Source of the DNA: UBA6176 sp041688515
GTDB lineage: Bacteria > Verrucomicrobiota > Verrucomicrobiia > Limisphaerales > UBA9464
DNA: 20,364 nucleotides
Direction: 5' to 3'
Assembly (NCBI GenBank): GCA_041688515.1
Contig: JBDNHZ010000261.1
Location: 1-20,364 of the forward strand
Shown here: in pieces, positions 1 to 7,850 of the stretch
How positions within the stretch are numbered: the stretch's first letter is position 1
How the letters are laid out: every line of letters starts with the position of its first letter
Made by a program: the position numbers and the translations under genes
Notes under the pieces: model-generated
Told to the model about the DNA's origin: nothing
Seen by the model: only the letters and a program-made list of their open reading frames with translations
The model's database searches: none

Positions 1-1421
1 CGCGTGTAGTTCAACCATTGCCCGCCCCCGATCCAACCGAGTTTGTAGTTCACGTCCATCGTCCAGGCGCCCTCCCCGCGGGAAAGGTCAGGGTTGTCGT
101 TGATCGGAACGCGGTTGTCGTTGCGGTAGACCGGGCTGGACCCGTCTGGAGAGCGGTTGAAATCAACCCCCAGAACCCCCTGAAGCCCGGCGTACGCACC
201 GCCGCGGTAAGGCATCACATTGGACGCCGACACCGCCTGCCCTGAGTTGAAATTGAAGTCTTCCCCTTCGATGAGGAATGGCCCGCTCGCTCCTGCCGGC
301 AGGTTCGCCTTGGTGTTCGCCGCGATCAGGTTCGGAGTTTGTGCGCGATCGGGGACGTTGTTGATCGTCAGGGTATAGGTGGTACCGATCGTTACCGAAG
401 CCGTGGTCACGCGGAGGCGACGCGCGTCTGCTCCCTGCACGACCGCACTGACCGCCAGTGCTGGCGACAGGCTGAAACTCGCCGAGGCCGCGCCTGCCGG
501 TGGCCGGATCGCTTCGCTGAAGGTCAGCTCGATCTCCGTTGGCGAAACGAACACAGCCGAAGCAAGGGTCGGCTTGATGACATCGGCCGTCACCGTCAGA
601 CGGACATTGGCCGACGTTGCCGTCCCGAGGTTGTTGGTCAGGAACGCCGAGAAAATCGCTCCGTCATCGGCGAGCGTCACCGGACCCACGACCAGGGCCT
701 TCGCAGTCTGCCCCGGGATCACGAGGGTGTTGCGCCGCCAGAGGATCTGGGTGGCTCCTGCGTTGTCGTAGTCGACCTGGAAAGTGGCCGTTCCACCCTC
801 GACCACCGACACCGGGGCGGGTTGCAGGGATATTCTGGGAGGCTGGAGTGTTTGCCCCCAGCCGGTGAACAGGTCCAAGGGAATCGGTCCCTGATCCAAC
901 CCGTCAGGCCGCAGCCAGCGCACCGCGAGGTTGTCGCCGCCGCCACCCTCCTTGTGCAGTGCCTCAATGTAATACGTCTGCCCGGCCACCAGCGCGATCG
1001 GCGCGCTCTTCTGTTCCGCAGTCTGATCCCACGCCCGGGGGGGGGTCCAACCGGTCACCCGCGCGATCATCCGTCGGTTCGACGGATTGGCATCCGTGCT
1101 CAGGAACAGCGCTGAGGCATCGTCACTGGCGATCCAGAAGGTGTAATTGCCCGTCACGGGAGCCGGGAACGTCGCCCGCAGCCGCTGGCCGTAGTTCTCG
1201 TCGACGTCCGTCGGAGCCTCGAACAGGGCGGTGAGGAGCGATGTGCTGGTCGGCGAGTTCGGATAGGCTGGGTTGTTGGTCAAATCGGCCAGGCTGGCAC
1301 CTCCGATATTGTTCCAAACCTCCCTCAACACACTGCCGGCCCGAACCGGAAGCGTGGCCAAGCCGAGAGCGAGGATCAGGGCAAAGATGGATCGTCCTGC
1401 TGGGACGAGAAACTTGTTCAT
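1..1421 (-). CDS. Secreted PA14-like / Ig-like / carbohydrate-binding protein, 3' part outside window
   Basis: Reading the minus strand from an ATG at 1421 gives an open frame with no stop to the window edge (473 full codons), so the C-terminus lies outside. Residues 1-28 form a signal peptide (MNKFLVPAGRSIFALILALG, then a cut after VRA). Residues ~30-175 resemble the PA14-like module common in Verrucomicrobia: YTFWIASDDASALFLST, then TPPRAWDQ, AGQTYYIEALHKEGGGGD and LAVRW. Residues ~180-270 look like an Ig-like domain (VVEGGTATFQV, DDGAIFSAFLTN) and ~272-375 like an SbsA-type Ig domain (VSPTEIELTFSEAI). The last part (IEGEDFNFNSG, MDVNYKLGWIGGGQWLNYT) resembles a CBM6-like glycan-binding domain. 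Family knowledge suggests a cell-surface or secreted carbohydrate-binding role; no catalytic domain is visible in the part present. A run of nine G at 1037-1045 lies inside the gene, but the frame matches the domain pattern on both sides. There is no convincing Shine-Dalgarno site. Confidence 0.85.
   Translation of the reverse strand, partial: MNKFLVPAGRSIFALILALGLATLPVRAGSVLREVWNNIGGASLADLTNNPAYPNSPTSTSLLTALFEAPTDVDENYGQRLRATFPAPVTGNYTFWIASDDASALFLSTDANPSNRRMIARVTGWTPPRAWDQTAEQKSAPIALVAGQTYYIEALHKEGGGGDNLAVRWLRPDGLDQGPIPLDLFTGWGQTLQPPRISLQPAPVSVVEGGTATFQVDYDNAGATQILWRRNTLVIPGQTAKALVVGPVTLADDGAIFSAFLTNNLGTATSANVRLTVTADVIKPTLASAVFVSPTEIELTFSEAIRPPAGAASASFSLSPALAVSAVVQGADARRLRVTTASVTIGTTYTLTINNVPDRAQTPNLIAANTKANLPAGASGPFLIEGEDFNFNSGQAVSASNVMPYRGGAYAGLQGVLGVDFNRSPDGSSPVYRNDNRVPINDNPDLSRGEGAWTMDVNYKLGWIGGGQWLNYT
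1037..1045. other. G9 homopolymer inside the PA14-like gene
   Basis: Nine consecutive G on the plus strand read as nine C on the coding strand of the minus-strand gene (codons for TPP just before RAWDQ). Translation before (TGW) and after (RAWDQ...QKSAP) fits the PA14-like pattern, so the sequenced state is ON. Runs of this length are prone to slipped-strand errors in cells and in sequencing. Confidence 0.6.
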
Positions 1422-1433
1422 GCGGATGGGGCA

Positions 1434-1442
1434 AAAATAGCA
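1434..1442 (-). promoter_or_regulatory. Possible extended -10 for the PA14-like gene
   Basis: On the minus strand TGC followed by TATTTT (1442 down to 1434) matches the extended -10 pattern TGnTATAAT except at two bases. It would start transcription about 5-7 bases before the ATG at 1421, giving an almost leaderless message, which agrees with the lack of a Shine-Dalgarno site. No good -35 box is visible. This is a weak call. Confidence 0.22.
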
Positions 1443-1495
1443 TGAACCATGCAATGTTTCCATCGTGCGACCGCTTTGTTGCGGACCCCGGGAGC

Positions 1496-1513
1496 GCGGG
1501 CGTCCTCGCCCGC
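1496..1513. repeat. GC hairpin 1, REP-like palindrome
   Basis: GCGGGCG (1496-1502), a four-base loop TCCT and CGCCCGC (1507-1513) form a perfect 7-bp stem. It lies in the divergent spacer, 22 bases before a second hairpin. From general familiarity, GAGCGCGGGCGTCC-type palindromes are scattered between genes in Verrucomicrobia genomes, so this is probably a REP-like dispersed element. No long T-run follows on either side, so it is not a classical terminator. Confidence 0.5.
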
Positions 1514-1534
1514 TGCCTTGCCCCACGAGCCCGA

Positions 1535-1557
1535 GCGGTCCCGCCACGCGGGACCGC
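1535..1557. repeat. GC hairpin 2, REP-like palindrome
   Basis: GCGGTCCCGC (1535-1544), loop CAC and GCGGGACCGC (1548-1557) make a perfect 10-bp stem with a three-base loop. Together with the hairpin at 1496-1513 it forms a pair of palindromes in the spacer between the PA14-like gene and the toxin-antitoxin module. It is likely part of a dispersed intergenic repeat of the genome. There is no U-tract, so terminator function is doubtful. Confidence 0.5.
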
Positions 1558-1655
1558 GCCCCCAGGATTCTCCCGGCACGGGCCCGAGAACCCACTTCTT
1601 GCATTGGGGGCAGGGTCCAGATGCGCCCTCTGCGACTTGGCCAGACTCCGACGGC

Positions 1656-1684
1656 TTGACACTGCGGTCTGTAAAACATAGTTT
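1656..1684 (+). promoter_or_regulatory. Sigma70-like promoter of the toxin-antitoxin module
   Basis: A perfect -35 box TTGACA lies at 1656-1661. With a 17-base spacer the -10 position is TAGTTT at 1679-1684 (three matches to TATAAT). Transcription would start at about 1690-1692, on or next to the ATG at 1691, so the message would be leaderless. This fits the absence of any Shine-Dalgarno sequence before that ATG. The -10 half overlaps the inverted repeat at 1671-1687, a good position for repression. Confidence 0.5.
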
Positions 1685-1687
1685 TAC
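1671..1687. promoter_or_regulatory. Perfect inverted repeat, likely antitoxin operator
   Basis: GTAAAAC (1671-1677), ATA, GTTTTAC (1681-1687): a perfect 7-bp inverted repeat with a three-base centre, AT-rich in a GC-rich region. It overlaps the predicted -10 box and ends three bases before the antitoxin start. MazE/AbrB-type antitoxins are dimeric and usually repress their own promoter through such palindromes, so this is the likely operator (inference). Confidence 0.55.
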
Positions 1688-1690
1688 TAA

Positions 1691-1918
1691 ATGGTTAAGA
1701 CGATTTCAAAGATCGGCAACTCGCAGGGATTGATCCTCGATGCGGCGCTGATGGACCTGGCGCACTTGAACACCGGCGATCAGGTAAACGTGGAGGTTCA
1801 CGAGGGCGGCACCATTACCGTCACGCCGCTCCGGCCCAAGCCGTCGCGAGCGGAGGTATCGCGCGTCCTCAAGGCGACGATGACGGATTACTCCGGGACG
1901 ATGAAGAAGCTGGCATGA
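1691..1918 (+). CDS. MazE/AbrB-family antitoxin
   Basis: A 75-residue protein beginning MVKTISKIGNSQGLILDAAL, the classic swapped-hairpin AbrB/MazE/SpoVT DNA-binding start (xxxIxKIGNSxGI). The N-terminal ~50 residues form this DNA-binding domain (GDQVNVEVHEGG, TITVTPL). The basic tail (~50-75, including SRAEVSRVLKAT and YSGTMKKLA) would be the flexible toxin-binding arm. The start at 1691 is fixed by the motif at the first residues; no ribosome site precedes it, and the promoter suggests a leaderless message. The stop overlaps the start of the Doc gene by four bases (ATGA, 1915-1918), so the two are translationally coupled. Expected role: neutralise the toxin and repress the operon through the palindrome at 1671-1687. 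Doc is classically paired with Phd, and MazE-type with MazF, so this is a mixed pair, although such pairs are seen in databases. Confidence 0.88.
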   Translation: MVKTISKIGNSQGLILDAALMDLAHLNTGDQVNVEVHEGGTITVTPLRPKPSRAEVSRVLKATMTDYSGTMKKLA

Positions 1919-2322
1919 GCGCCCCGCCGGGAAACTGCATTCATCTCACGGTGGAGATCGTCCGGGAGATCCACGCGGAGGCCATCGAACGATTTGGTGG
2001 TGCCGATGGCGTGGGGGAGATGGCGTTGCTGGAGTCGGCGGTCGCCGCGCCGCAGGCCAGCTTCGGCGGCAAGTCGCCCTACCAGGACATCGCCGAAGTG
2101 GCAGCGGCCTATCTTTTCTATCTGTGCATGAATCATCCGTTCATTGATGGCAACCAGCGGGCGGCACTCGGCGGGTGCATCGTCCTTCTCCGGCTCAACG
2201 GCATCGAGCCAAAGACGGACGGGCCGGAGTGGGAGGAACTGACACTGGCGATTGCGGCGAGCGAAATTGATCGCGATGAAGCCACACAGCGGCTGCGGAA
2301 ACGATTGCCCAAGCGAGCATGA
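1915..2322 (+). CDS. doc: Doc (death-on-curing) family toxin of the Fic superfamily
   Basis: A 135-residue protein of normal Doc length. The Fic/Doc core motif is HPFIDGNQRAAL at residues 74-85: catalytic-type H74, the HxFxD part, and the anion-binding GNxR with R82. P1 Doc phosphorylates EF-Tu with ATP and stops translation. Its motif ends ANKRTA, whereas this one has Q81 in place of Lys and A83 in place of Thr, so activity should not be assumed. The upstream part (LTVEIVREIHAEAIERFGG, MALLESAVAAPQASFGG) matches the usual Doc N-terminus, including the LLESAxxxPQ stretch. It overlaps the antitoxin gene by four bases. It is likely cytoplasmic and co-regulated with the antitoxin. The next gene starts 58 bases downstream and may or may not share the transcript. 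Confidence 0.87.
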   Translation: MSAPPGNCIHLTVEIVREIHAEAIERFGGADGVGEMALLESAVAAPQASFGGKSPYQDIAEVAAAYLFYLCMNHPFIDGNQRAALGGCIVLLRLNGIEPKTDGPEWEELTLAIAASEIDRDEATQRLRKRLPKRA

Positions 2323-2380
2323 ACAACTCACGAAAACCCAGGATATACCAAGGGCTCCCATTCGGGGACGTTTGAATCTG

Positions 2381-4949
2381 ATGACGACTGCCTTCTTGTT
2401 TGAGCGATGGATGAGCTTGCTTGCCGTCGGGTGTGCCGTGGTGGGGGTGGCTCGCGCCGAGGAAGCCGCCTATGCGGTGGACGCGACGGGTTTCGCTCAG
2501 GTCGTGCAGCCATTCTTGCAGGCGCACTGCGTGAAGTGTCACGGGCCGGAGAAGCAGAAGGCCAAGCTGCGGCTCGATACGTTGCAGAACCAGTTCACCC
2601 ATCCAGCCGTTGCGGCAAAGTGGGCCGAGGTGGTGACGTCCATCAACGCACACCAAATGCCGCCCGAGGAGGAGGAGCCGCCCGAGTTGGCGGAATCCGG
2701 CCGCTTCGTCGATTGGCTGACCACCGAACTCGGCCGCGCGGAAATTGCCCGGCGCTCCACCCGCGTGGTGCTGCGGCGCCTCAATCGTTCGGAATACAAC
2801 AACACCCTCCGCGATCTGGTCGGCGTTGATTCGTCACCGGCCGACTCATTCCCCGAGGACCCGCCGGCCGGGGGGCTTCGACAACATCGGTCAGGCGCTG
2901 TCGATCTCGCCCCTGCAACTCGAGCTCTATTACTCGGCCGCACGCCAGATCCTCGACCGGGCGCTGGTGGAGGGCGCGCAACCGGCGTCGATCAAATGGC
3001 GTTTTGAGCCGGAGGAAAACACTCAGGGCACGGACCGGTTGAGGGTGAAGCGCGATGGCAACAACATCCTGCTCAACCCCGGCGAGAATCGCATCACGAA
3101 CGGTTGGACCTTCGTTCGGCGCGAGTCGTGGAACACGGGCATTGGTTTCCGCGACTTCAAGGTGCCAGCTGAGGGAGAATACATCATCCGCTTTCGCGCG
3201 GCGGGCCGGGTGCCTTCCCGTGCCGCGGTTGTGGCCTCCGTTGCAACCGTGCTCGGCCAGCGGCGCGACGAGGAAACGGCGAAACGGCCTGAGCGGAAGA
3301 CGCAGTTGGAGCAGCGATTCAGAGAGGAACTCCAGCACTTTGAGACGGCGCGGCTTTACGACTACGGCCCACCGCGCGTGAAGATCACCCGGCATCTGGG
3401 CGGTACGCCCAGGCCGATTGCGGAGATGGACATCCCCGCATTGGAAACCGCACCGGAAATCTATGAGGTGCGCGCTCAGTTCACCCGGCAGAACGGGGGT
3501 TTGGACTTTGACTACGCCTACGTGATCCCGCCCGTCCTGGAGAACTTCAGCCTCCAGCATCAAAAGGAGTTTCCCCGACCCGAGCTGATGATGGATTGGA
3601 TCGAACTGGAAGGCCCGATCCATCCGGTGTGGCCACCCGCGAGCCATCGGCTCCTCCTTGGAAACGAGACGGGCAATCCGACCAACGAAACGGAGCGGGC
3701 CCGGGAGGTCCTTGCTCGCTTCATGGCCCGTGCGTACCGCCGTCCGGTGCAGCCCGGGGAAGTGGACGCGAAGGTCGCGCTCTTCGAGAAACTGCGCGCC
3801 GAGAAACCGTCGTTCATCGAGGCGATCAAGACCCCGCTCTCTGCGGTTCTCGCTTCACCGCATTTCCTTTTCCTCGTTGAACCGGAGGCGCCCACCGCCA
3901 AGCCGCGCCCGCTCAACGGCTACGAGTTGGCCTCGCGACTCTCGTACTTTCTGTGGTCGTCCATGCCCGATGATGACCTGACCCAGCTCGCCGCCCGTGG
4001 TTCATTGGCTCAACCCGCCCAGCTTCGGGCCCAGGTGGACCGGATGATGGCCGACCCGAGGAGCGAGGCGTTCGTGCGGAACTTCACCGGCCAATGGCTG
4101 GGCCTGCGGAAGCTCGGGGCGAATCCGCCCGCGAAGAATCTCTACCCGGAATACGACCGGCACCTGGAGATCTCCATCCAGCGAGAGACGGAAGGTTTCT
4201 TCGCCGAGATTCTCCGGAGCGACCTCGACGCGCGGAACCTGATCAAGAGCGACTTCGTGACGATCAACGAGCGGTTGGCGCGCTTCTACGGCATATCAGA
4301 CGTGAAGGGCGACGCCATCCGCCGAGTGCCTGCACCGCCCGAGGCGCATCGCGGAGGACTGGTCACGCAGGCATCGATTCACAGCCTGACCTCGAACGGC
4401 ACGCGCACGTCGCCGGTTTCGCGCGGAGTCTGGGTGTTGCGCACGCTGCTTGGCACCGACCCCGGCCTGCCCGTGGCGAATGTCGGCGAGATCGCGTCCA
4501 AGGTTCCCGGCATCGACAAGGCGACGGTGCGGCAGCGCCTGCAGATTCATCGCGAAGCGCCGTCGTGTGCGCGTTGCCACGACAAGATTGATCCGCTGGG
4601 TCTGGCGCTCGAAAACTTCAATGCAGCGGGCGAATGGCGCGACCGCGAAGGCCACGGATACCAGGGTCGCATCGAGAGGAACGACCCCCTCATCGACGCC
4701 TCGGCAAAGATGCCGGACGGCCGCGAGTTCAACGGTGTCGAGGGATTGCAGGTGCAGCTTCTGAAACAGGAAGACTTGTTCCTGACCGCACTCGCCAATC
4801 AACTCACCACCTACGCGCTGGGACGCGAACTCGGGTTCTCGGACCGATCCACCGTGCGCGCCGCCGTGAACGCGATGAAGCGGGACGGCTATACGATCCG
4901 CTCGCTGTTGCTCTCGATTACTGCATCGGAACTTTTCACCACGAAGTAA
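2381..4949 (+). CDS. DUF1587/DUF1592/DUF1588/DUF1585 haem-binding protein, interrupted by a one-base frameshift
   Basis: The two frames join into one family-typical protein of 855 residues if a single G is removed from the G6 run at 2870-2875. The start at 2381 (or 2411) leads into a signal peptide (MSLLAVGCAVVGVARA). Domain order in the corrected protein: planctomycete-type cytochrome c with CVKCH at 50-54; DUF1587 (RRLNRSEYNNTLRDLVG near 131); a central beta region; DUF1595 (ARFMARAYRRPV); DUF1592 (YELASRLSYFLWSSMPDDDL and FTGQWLGL); DUF1588 with a second haem motif CARCH near 729 (CARCHDKIDPLGLALENF); C-terminal DUF1585 (TYALGRELGFSDRSTV). The frame shifts right after FPEDPPAGG, and the other frame continues FDNIGQALSIS, exactly as in the family. 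The function of the family is unknown; it is exported and nearly always sits next to DUF1552, as here. As written, translation would end at 3007 with a short wrong tail. Either a sequencing error or a recent pseudogene is possible. Confidence 0.82.
2870..2875 (+). other. G6 run, site of the apparent frameshift
   Basis: Six consecutive G. Upstream coding is in the frame of 2381, downstream coding in the next frame. With five G the reading is FPEDPPAGGFDNIGQ without interruption. The change is exactly one base, and no second lesion is seen in either half. Confidence 0.75.
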
Positions 4950-4962
4950 GCCAGGCTCTCCC

Positions 4963-6312
4963 ATGAACCTCCAATTCATCCGACCCATTTCCCGCCGCAC
5001 CGTCCTGCGTGGCCTTGGGGCCAGTCTCGCTCTGCCGCTGCTCGAAGCGATGCTCCCGCGTTCGCTCCATGCCGCACCTTCGACCTTCAAGCCGCTGGCG
5101 AAATCCGGCGCGAAGCCAATGCCGCGCGCCATCTTCTGTTACGTGCCCAACGGCGTGAACATCCTCGAATGGATGCCCGCGGCACCCGGTGCGGACTACC
5201 CCCTCTCGCCCACACTCGCGGCGCTGGCGGAACATCGTGCGCATTTCTCCGTGCTCACGGGGCTCGGTCATCCGCATGCCACAGGCGGTCATTCGGGCGC
5301 AGATACCTGGCTGACGGTTGCCGATCTGAAGGCCGTGCCCGGCAAGGACTATTCCAACACCATCTCCGCCGACCAGGTCATCGCCGAAAGGATCGGCCCG
5401 CAGACCCGCTTTCCCTCGCTGGAAATCTCGGACAGTTCCGGGACCGGCGGGGCAGGTCACAGCCACACGCTGGCCTTCGACCGCAACGGCACGCCGTTGC
5501 CTGCCGAGAACAGCCCCCAACGCATCTTCGAACGTCTCTTCATCCCCGATGACGCGGCTTCGCGCGACGCAACGCTGCGGCGATACGCCGAGAAGCGCAG
5601 TATCCTCGACGAGGTGCTTGGAGAGGCAAAAGCCCTCGAGAAGAAGTTGGGCCGCGCCGACCAGGCCAAGCTCGACGAGTATCTGAACTCCGTGCGCGAA
5701 ACCGAACTGCGCGTGCAGCGGCAGGTGCAGTGGGTGGATGTACCCAAGCCGAAGGTCGAATCCGCAGGGCTGCAACTGAACAGCAAGTCTGGCGACGGCC
5801 ACGACCGCCCGATGTGGGTCGATGTAATGATGGAGCTGAGCTACCTCGCCTTCATGACCGACACCACGCGCGTCATCACCTTTGAATGGTCGCGAGAAGC
5901 CGGCGGCTACGGCGGCGGCGGCGAGAATCACCACGAACTCTCCCATCACGGCGGCGATGCCGGAATGCTGAAGAAACTCGGCGAGATCGATCGCTTCCAT
6001 CTGGGCCGTCTGGCGCGTTTCCTCACGTTCCTGAAGTCCACTGAAGAGGCGGGTGGTTCCATGCTGGATCATACGATGGTGGTGTATGGCTCCGGCATGA
6101 ACTCGGGCGAACGCGGCGATCATTCGCCGAAGAACCTGCCGCTCCTGGTAGCCGGCGGCCAAAAGTTGGGATTGAAACACGGCCAGCACCTCGCACACGA
6201 CGCCGACAAACATCCGCCGCTCGCCAACGTGCTCCTGACCGTGGTCCAAAAGATGGGCGTCGAGACGGACCATTTCCAGGACGCCTCGGGCACGCTGAAG
6301 GGACTGGTGTGA
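4963..6312 (+). CDS. DUF1552 protein, Tat-exported
   Basis: 449 residues. The N-terminus carries a twin-arginine signal: SRRTVLRGLGASLALPLLEA near residues 10-29, cleaved after SLHA. The mature part is a full DUF1552 protein: RAIFCYVPNGVN, LTGLGHPHATGGHSGADTWL, FPSLEISDSS, YLAFMTDTTRVITFEWSREA and the C-terminal MVVYGSGMNSGERGDHSPKN plus LPLLVAGG. The DUF1552/DUF1501 families look like members of the alkaline-phosphatase/sulfatase fold group, but their activity is not known. It follows the DUF1592-type gene after 13 bases, the usual pairing in Planctomycetes and Verrucomicrobia, so the two exported proteins very likely work together. Tat export suggests a protein folded, perhaps with cofactor, before export. 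Spacing to the next gene is 103 bases. Confidence 0.92.
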   Translation: MNLQFIRPISRRTVLRGLGASLALPLLEAMLPRSLHAAPSTFKPLAKSGAKPMPRAIFCYVPNGVNILEWMPAAPGADYPLSPTLAALAEHRAHFSVLTGLGHPHATGGHSGADTWLTVADLKAVPGKDYSNTISADQVIAERIGPQTRFPSLEISDSSGTGGAGHSHTLAFDRNGTPLPAENSPQRIFERLFIPDDAASRDATLRRYAEKRSILDEVLGEAKALEKKLGRADQAKLDEYLNSVRETELRVQRQVQWVDVPKPKVESAGLQLNSKSGDGHDRPMWVDVMMELSYLAFMTDTTRVITFEWSREAGGYGGGGENHHELSHHGGDAGMLKKLGEIDRFHLGRLARFLTFLKSTEEAGGSMLDHTMVVYGSGMNSGERGDHSPKNLPLLVAGGQKLGLKHGQHLAHDADKHPPLANVLLTVVQKMGVETDHFQDASGTLKGLV

Positions 6313-6415
6313 GGTTGGGAGGACAGTGCATCCTTCTTGAACGCGCATCATGATCACGCCTGCAATCCCATCGCTGACGGGAGCGAACCCACCGAGCCGC
6401 TGTCTTGAAAACCCT

Positions 6416-7840
6416 ATGAAACGATTCTTCGCCTTCTTCCCTCTGTTGGCCCTGGCCGCGGTCTGCCTGCCGGCTGCCGAGATGCAGTCCTACCCGCCGA
6501 CGAAGTTTCCCGACCCGGGCGGTTGGGGCAAAAACATCCAGCGCACCATGCGACTGCTGGCGACGAGCACGGCGGAGAAGCGGAACACCGTTCGCATTCT
6601 GTTCTACGGGCAGTCCATCACCGAGCAGAAGTGGACGGCGATGGTGGAGGAGGACTTGCGGCGGCGATTTCCCCACGCAAACCTCGTGATCGAGAACCGC
6701 GCGCTCGGCGGGTTCGCCTCGCAAATGCTCGTGAAAACGGCGGAGACCGACCTTTATCCGTTCCAGCCTGACCTGCTCATCTTTCACGTCTATGGGGCGC
6801 ACGACAAATACGAGGACATCCTCCGCCGCACCCGCGAGCGCACCACGGCGGAGATTCTCATGCAGAAGGATCACGTCACCAAAGCGGCAGATTTCACCGA
6901 GGAGACCGACGCGGCGAAACTGCCACCGGCGGGCAACCAGTGGGACGCGTTCATGAATCACCACTGGTTGCCGTCGCTGGCGCGAAAGTATGATGCGGAA
7001 CTGTGCGACCAGCGCGCGTTGTGGAAGGGGTATCTCAAGGAGAACCAGTTGGAGCCGAAGGCGCTCTTGCGCGATAGCGTGCATCTCAACGCGCACGGCG
7101 AATGGTTCATGGCCGAGTGCGTGAAGGCCTATCTGCGTTACGATCCGAAGCTCGGTCCGTCGCCCGCCGAGGACTGGGTGAAGACTTATCAGGTCGGCAA
7201 GGACGTGCGTTGGGCGGACGGGACGCTGCGTCTCGATTTTGCGGGCAGCCGGGTGGAGTTGATCTGTAAACCAGGCAACGCCGCGCCGGCTGCGGTGCGC
7301 ATCGATGGACGCAAGCCATCCGAGTTCGCGGAGTTGTCTGGTTTCACACGGGCGGTGACGAAACCCGAGGGCAAATGGCTCGTGAAGTGGCCGGTGATCG
7401 CACCGATTCGTTCGGAGAAGCCGCTGCTCGTCGAGGACTGGACACTCGAAGCGCGCAAGGACGCCGCGAACGACAAGAGGTTCACCTTTACCCTCGCCGG
7501 TTCCAAGACCGGGCCGGATGGCGAGGGCCGCAGCGATGCACGCTTTGTGTCGAAGTCCGGCCGCGTGGTCATCGAGACGAACGATTGGAACGTGACTTAC
7601 GCCATGAGTCTCGCGGGCATCAAACCCATGCCGGAACAGTTCACCGTGAAGTGGAAAGTCGAGCCGCGCTTCGTGGATGAATTCGTTTCTCTCGGTGCGA
7701 CGAACGCAACCACCGAAACCACTGTGACGCTTGCTCAAGGTTTGCCGAACACGAAGCACACGCTGAAGATATCCGGCGATGAAGGGACGCCCATCGTGGC
7801 AATCCGCGTCCATAGCCCCGCGCTTCGGACCAAGCTTTAA
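6416..7840 (+). CDS. Secreted SGNH/GDSL-type hydrolase with C-terminal beta domain
   Basis: 474 residues from the ATG at 6416, chosen over the in-frame ATG at 6350 because it begins a clean signal peptide (MKRFFAFFPLLALAAVCLPA). SGNH blocks are visible: block I ILFYGQSIT with nucleophile S67, block II ALGGFASQ with G98/G99, block III HVYGAHDKYE (residues 124-133) where the usual GxND reads G127-A-H129-D, and block V DSVHLN with D220 and H223. So the Ser-Asp-His triad is present, while the oxyanion Asn is replaced by His. Residues ~245-474 form a beta-rich accessory region (VRIDGRKPSEF, VIETNDWNVTYAMSL). The family removes acyl groups, often acetyl groups, from carbohydrates or lipids; the location is periplasmic or extracellular. 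It sits between the DUF1552 gene and a glycosidase-like gene, which supports a carbohydrate esterase role (inference). Confidence 0.82.
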   Translation: MKRFFAFFPLLALAAVCLPAAEMQSYPPTKFPDPGGWGKNIQRTMRLLATSTAEKRNTVRILFYGQSITEQKWTAMVEEDLRRRFPHANLVIENRALGGFASQMLVKTAETDLYPFQPDLLIFHVYGAHDKYEDILRRTRERTTAEILMQKDHVTKAADFTEETDAAKLPPAGNQWDAFMNHHWLPSLARKYDAELCDQRALWKGYLKENQLEPKALLRDSVHLNAHGEWFMAECVKAYLRYDPKLGPSPAEDWVKTYQVGKDVRWADGTLRLDFAGSRVELICKPGNAAPAAVRIDGRKPSEFAELSGFTRAVTKPEGKWLVKWPVIAPIRSEKPLLVEDWTLEARKDAANDKRFTFTLAGSKTGPDGEGRSDARFVSKSGRVVIETNDWNVTYAMSLAGIKPMPEQFTVKWKVEPRFVDEFVSLGATNATTETTVTLAQGLPNTKHTLKISGDEGTPIVAIRVHSPALRTKL

Positions 7841-7844
7841 GGAG
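7841..7844 (+). promoter_or_regulatory. Shine-Dalgarno site that sets the start at 7851
   Basis: GGAG directly after the previous stop, six bases before ATG 7851. It supports 7851 over the in-frame ATG at 7779, which lies inside the SGNH gene, and implies reading from the same transcript. Confidence 0.7.
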
Positions 7845-7850
7845 ACAACT

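Noticed and set aside
339..1115. Plus-strand open frame over the PA14-like gene.
   Set aside because: It is the complement of a minus-strand gene with a signal peptide and recognisable PA14-like and Ig-like motifs; the plus-strand translation is Arg-rich and unrecognisable.
2870..2875. Programmed +1 frameshift in the DUF1592-type gene.
   Set aside because: No slow codon, stop codon or stimulatory hairpin pattern is evident at the site, and the family is normally encoded in one frame; an error or mutation is simpler.
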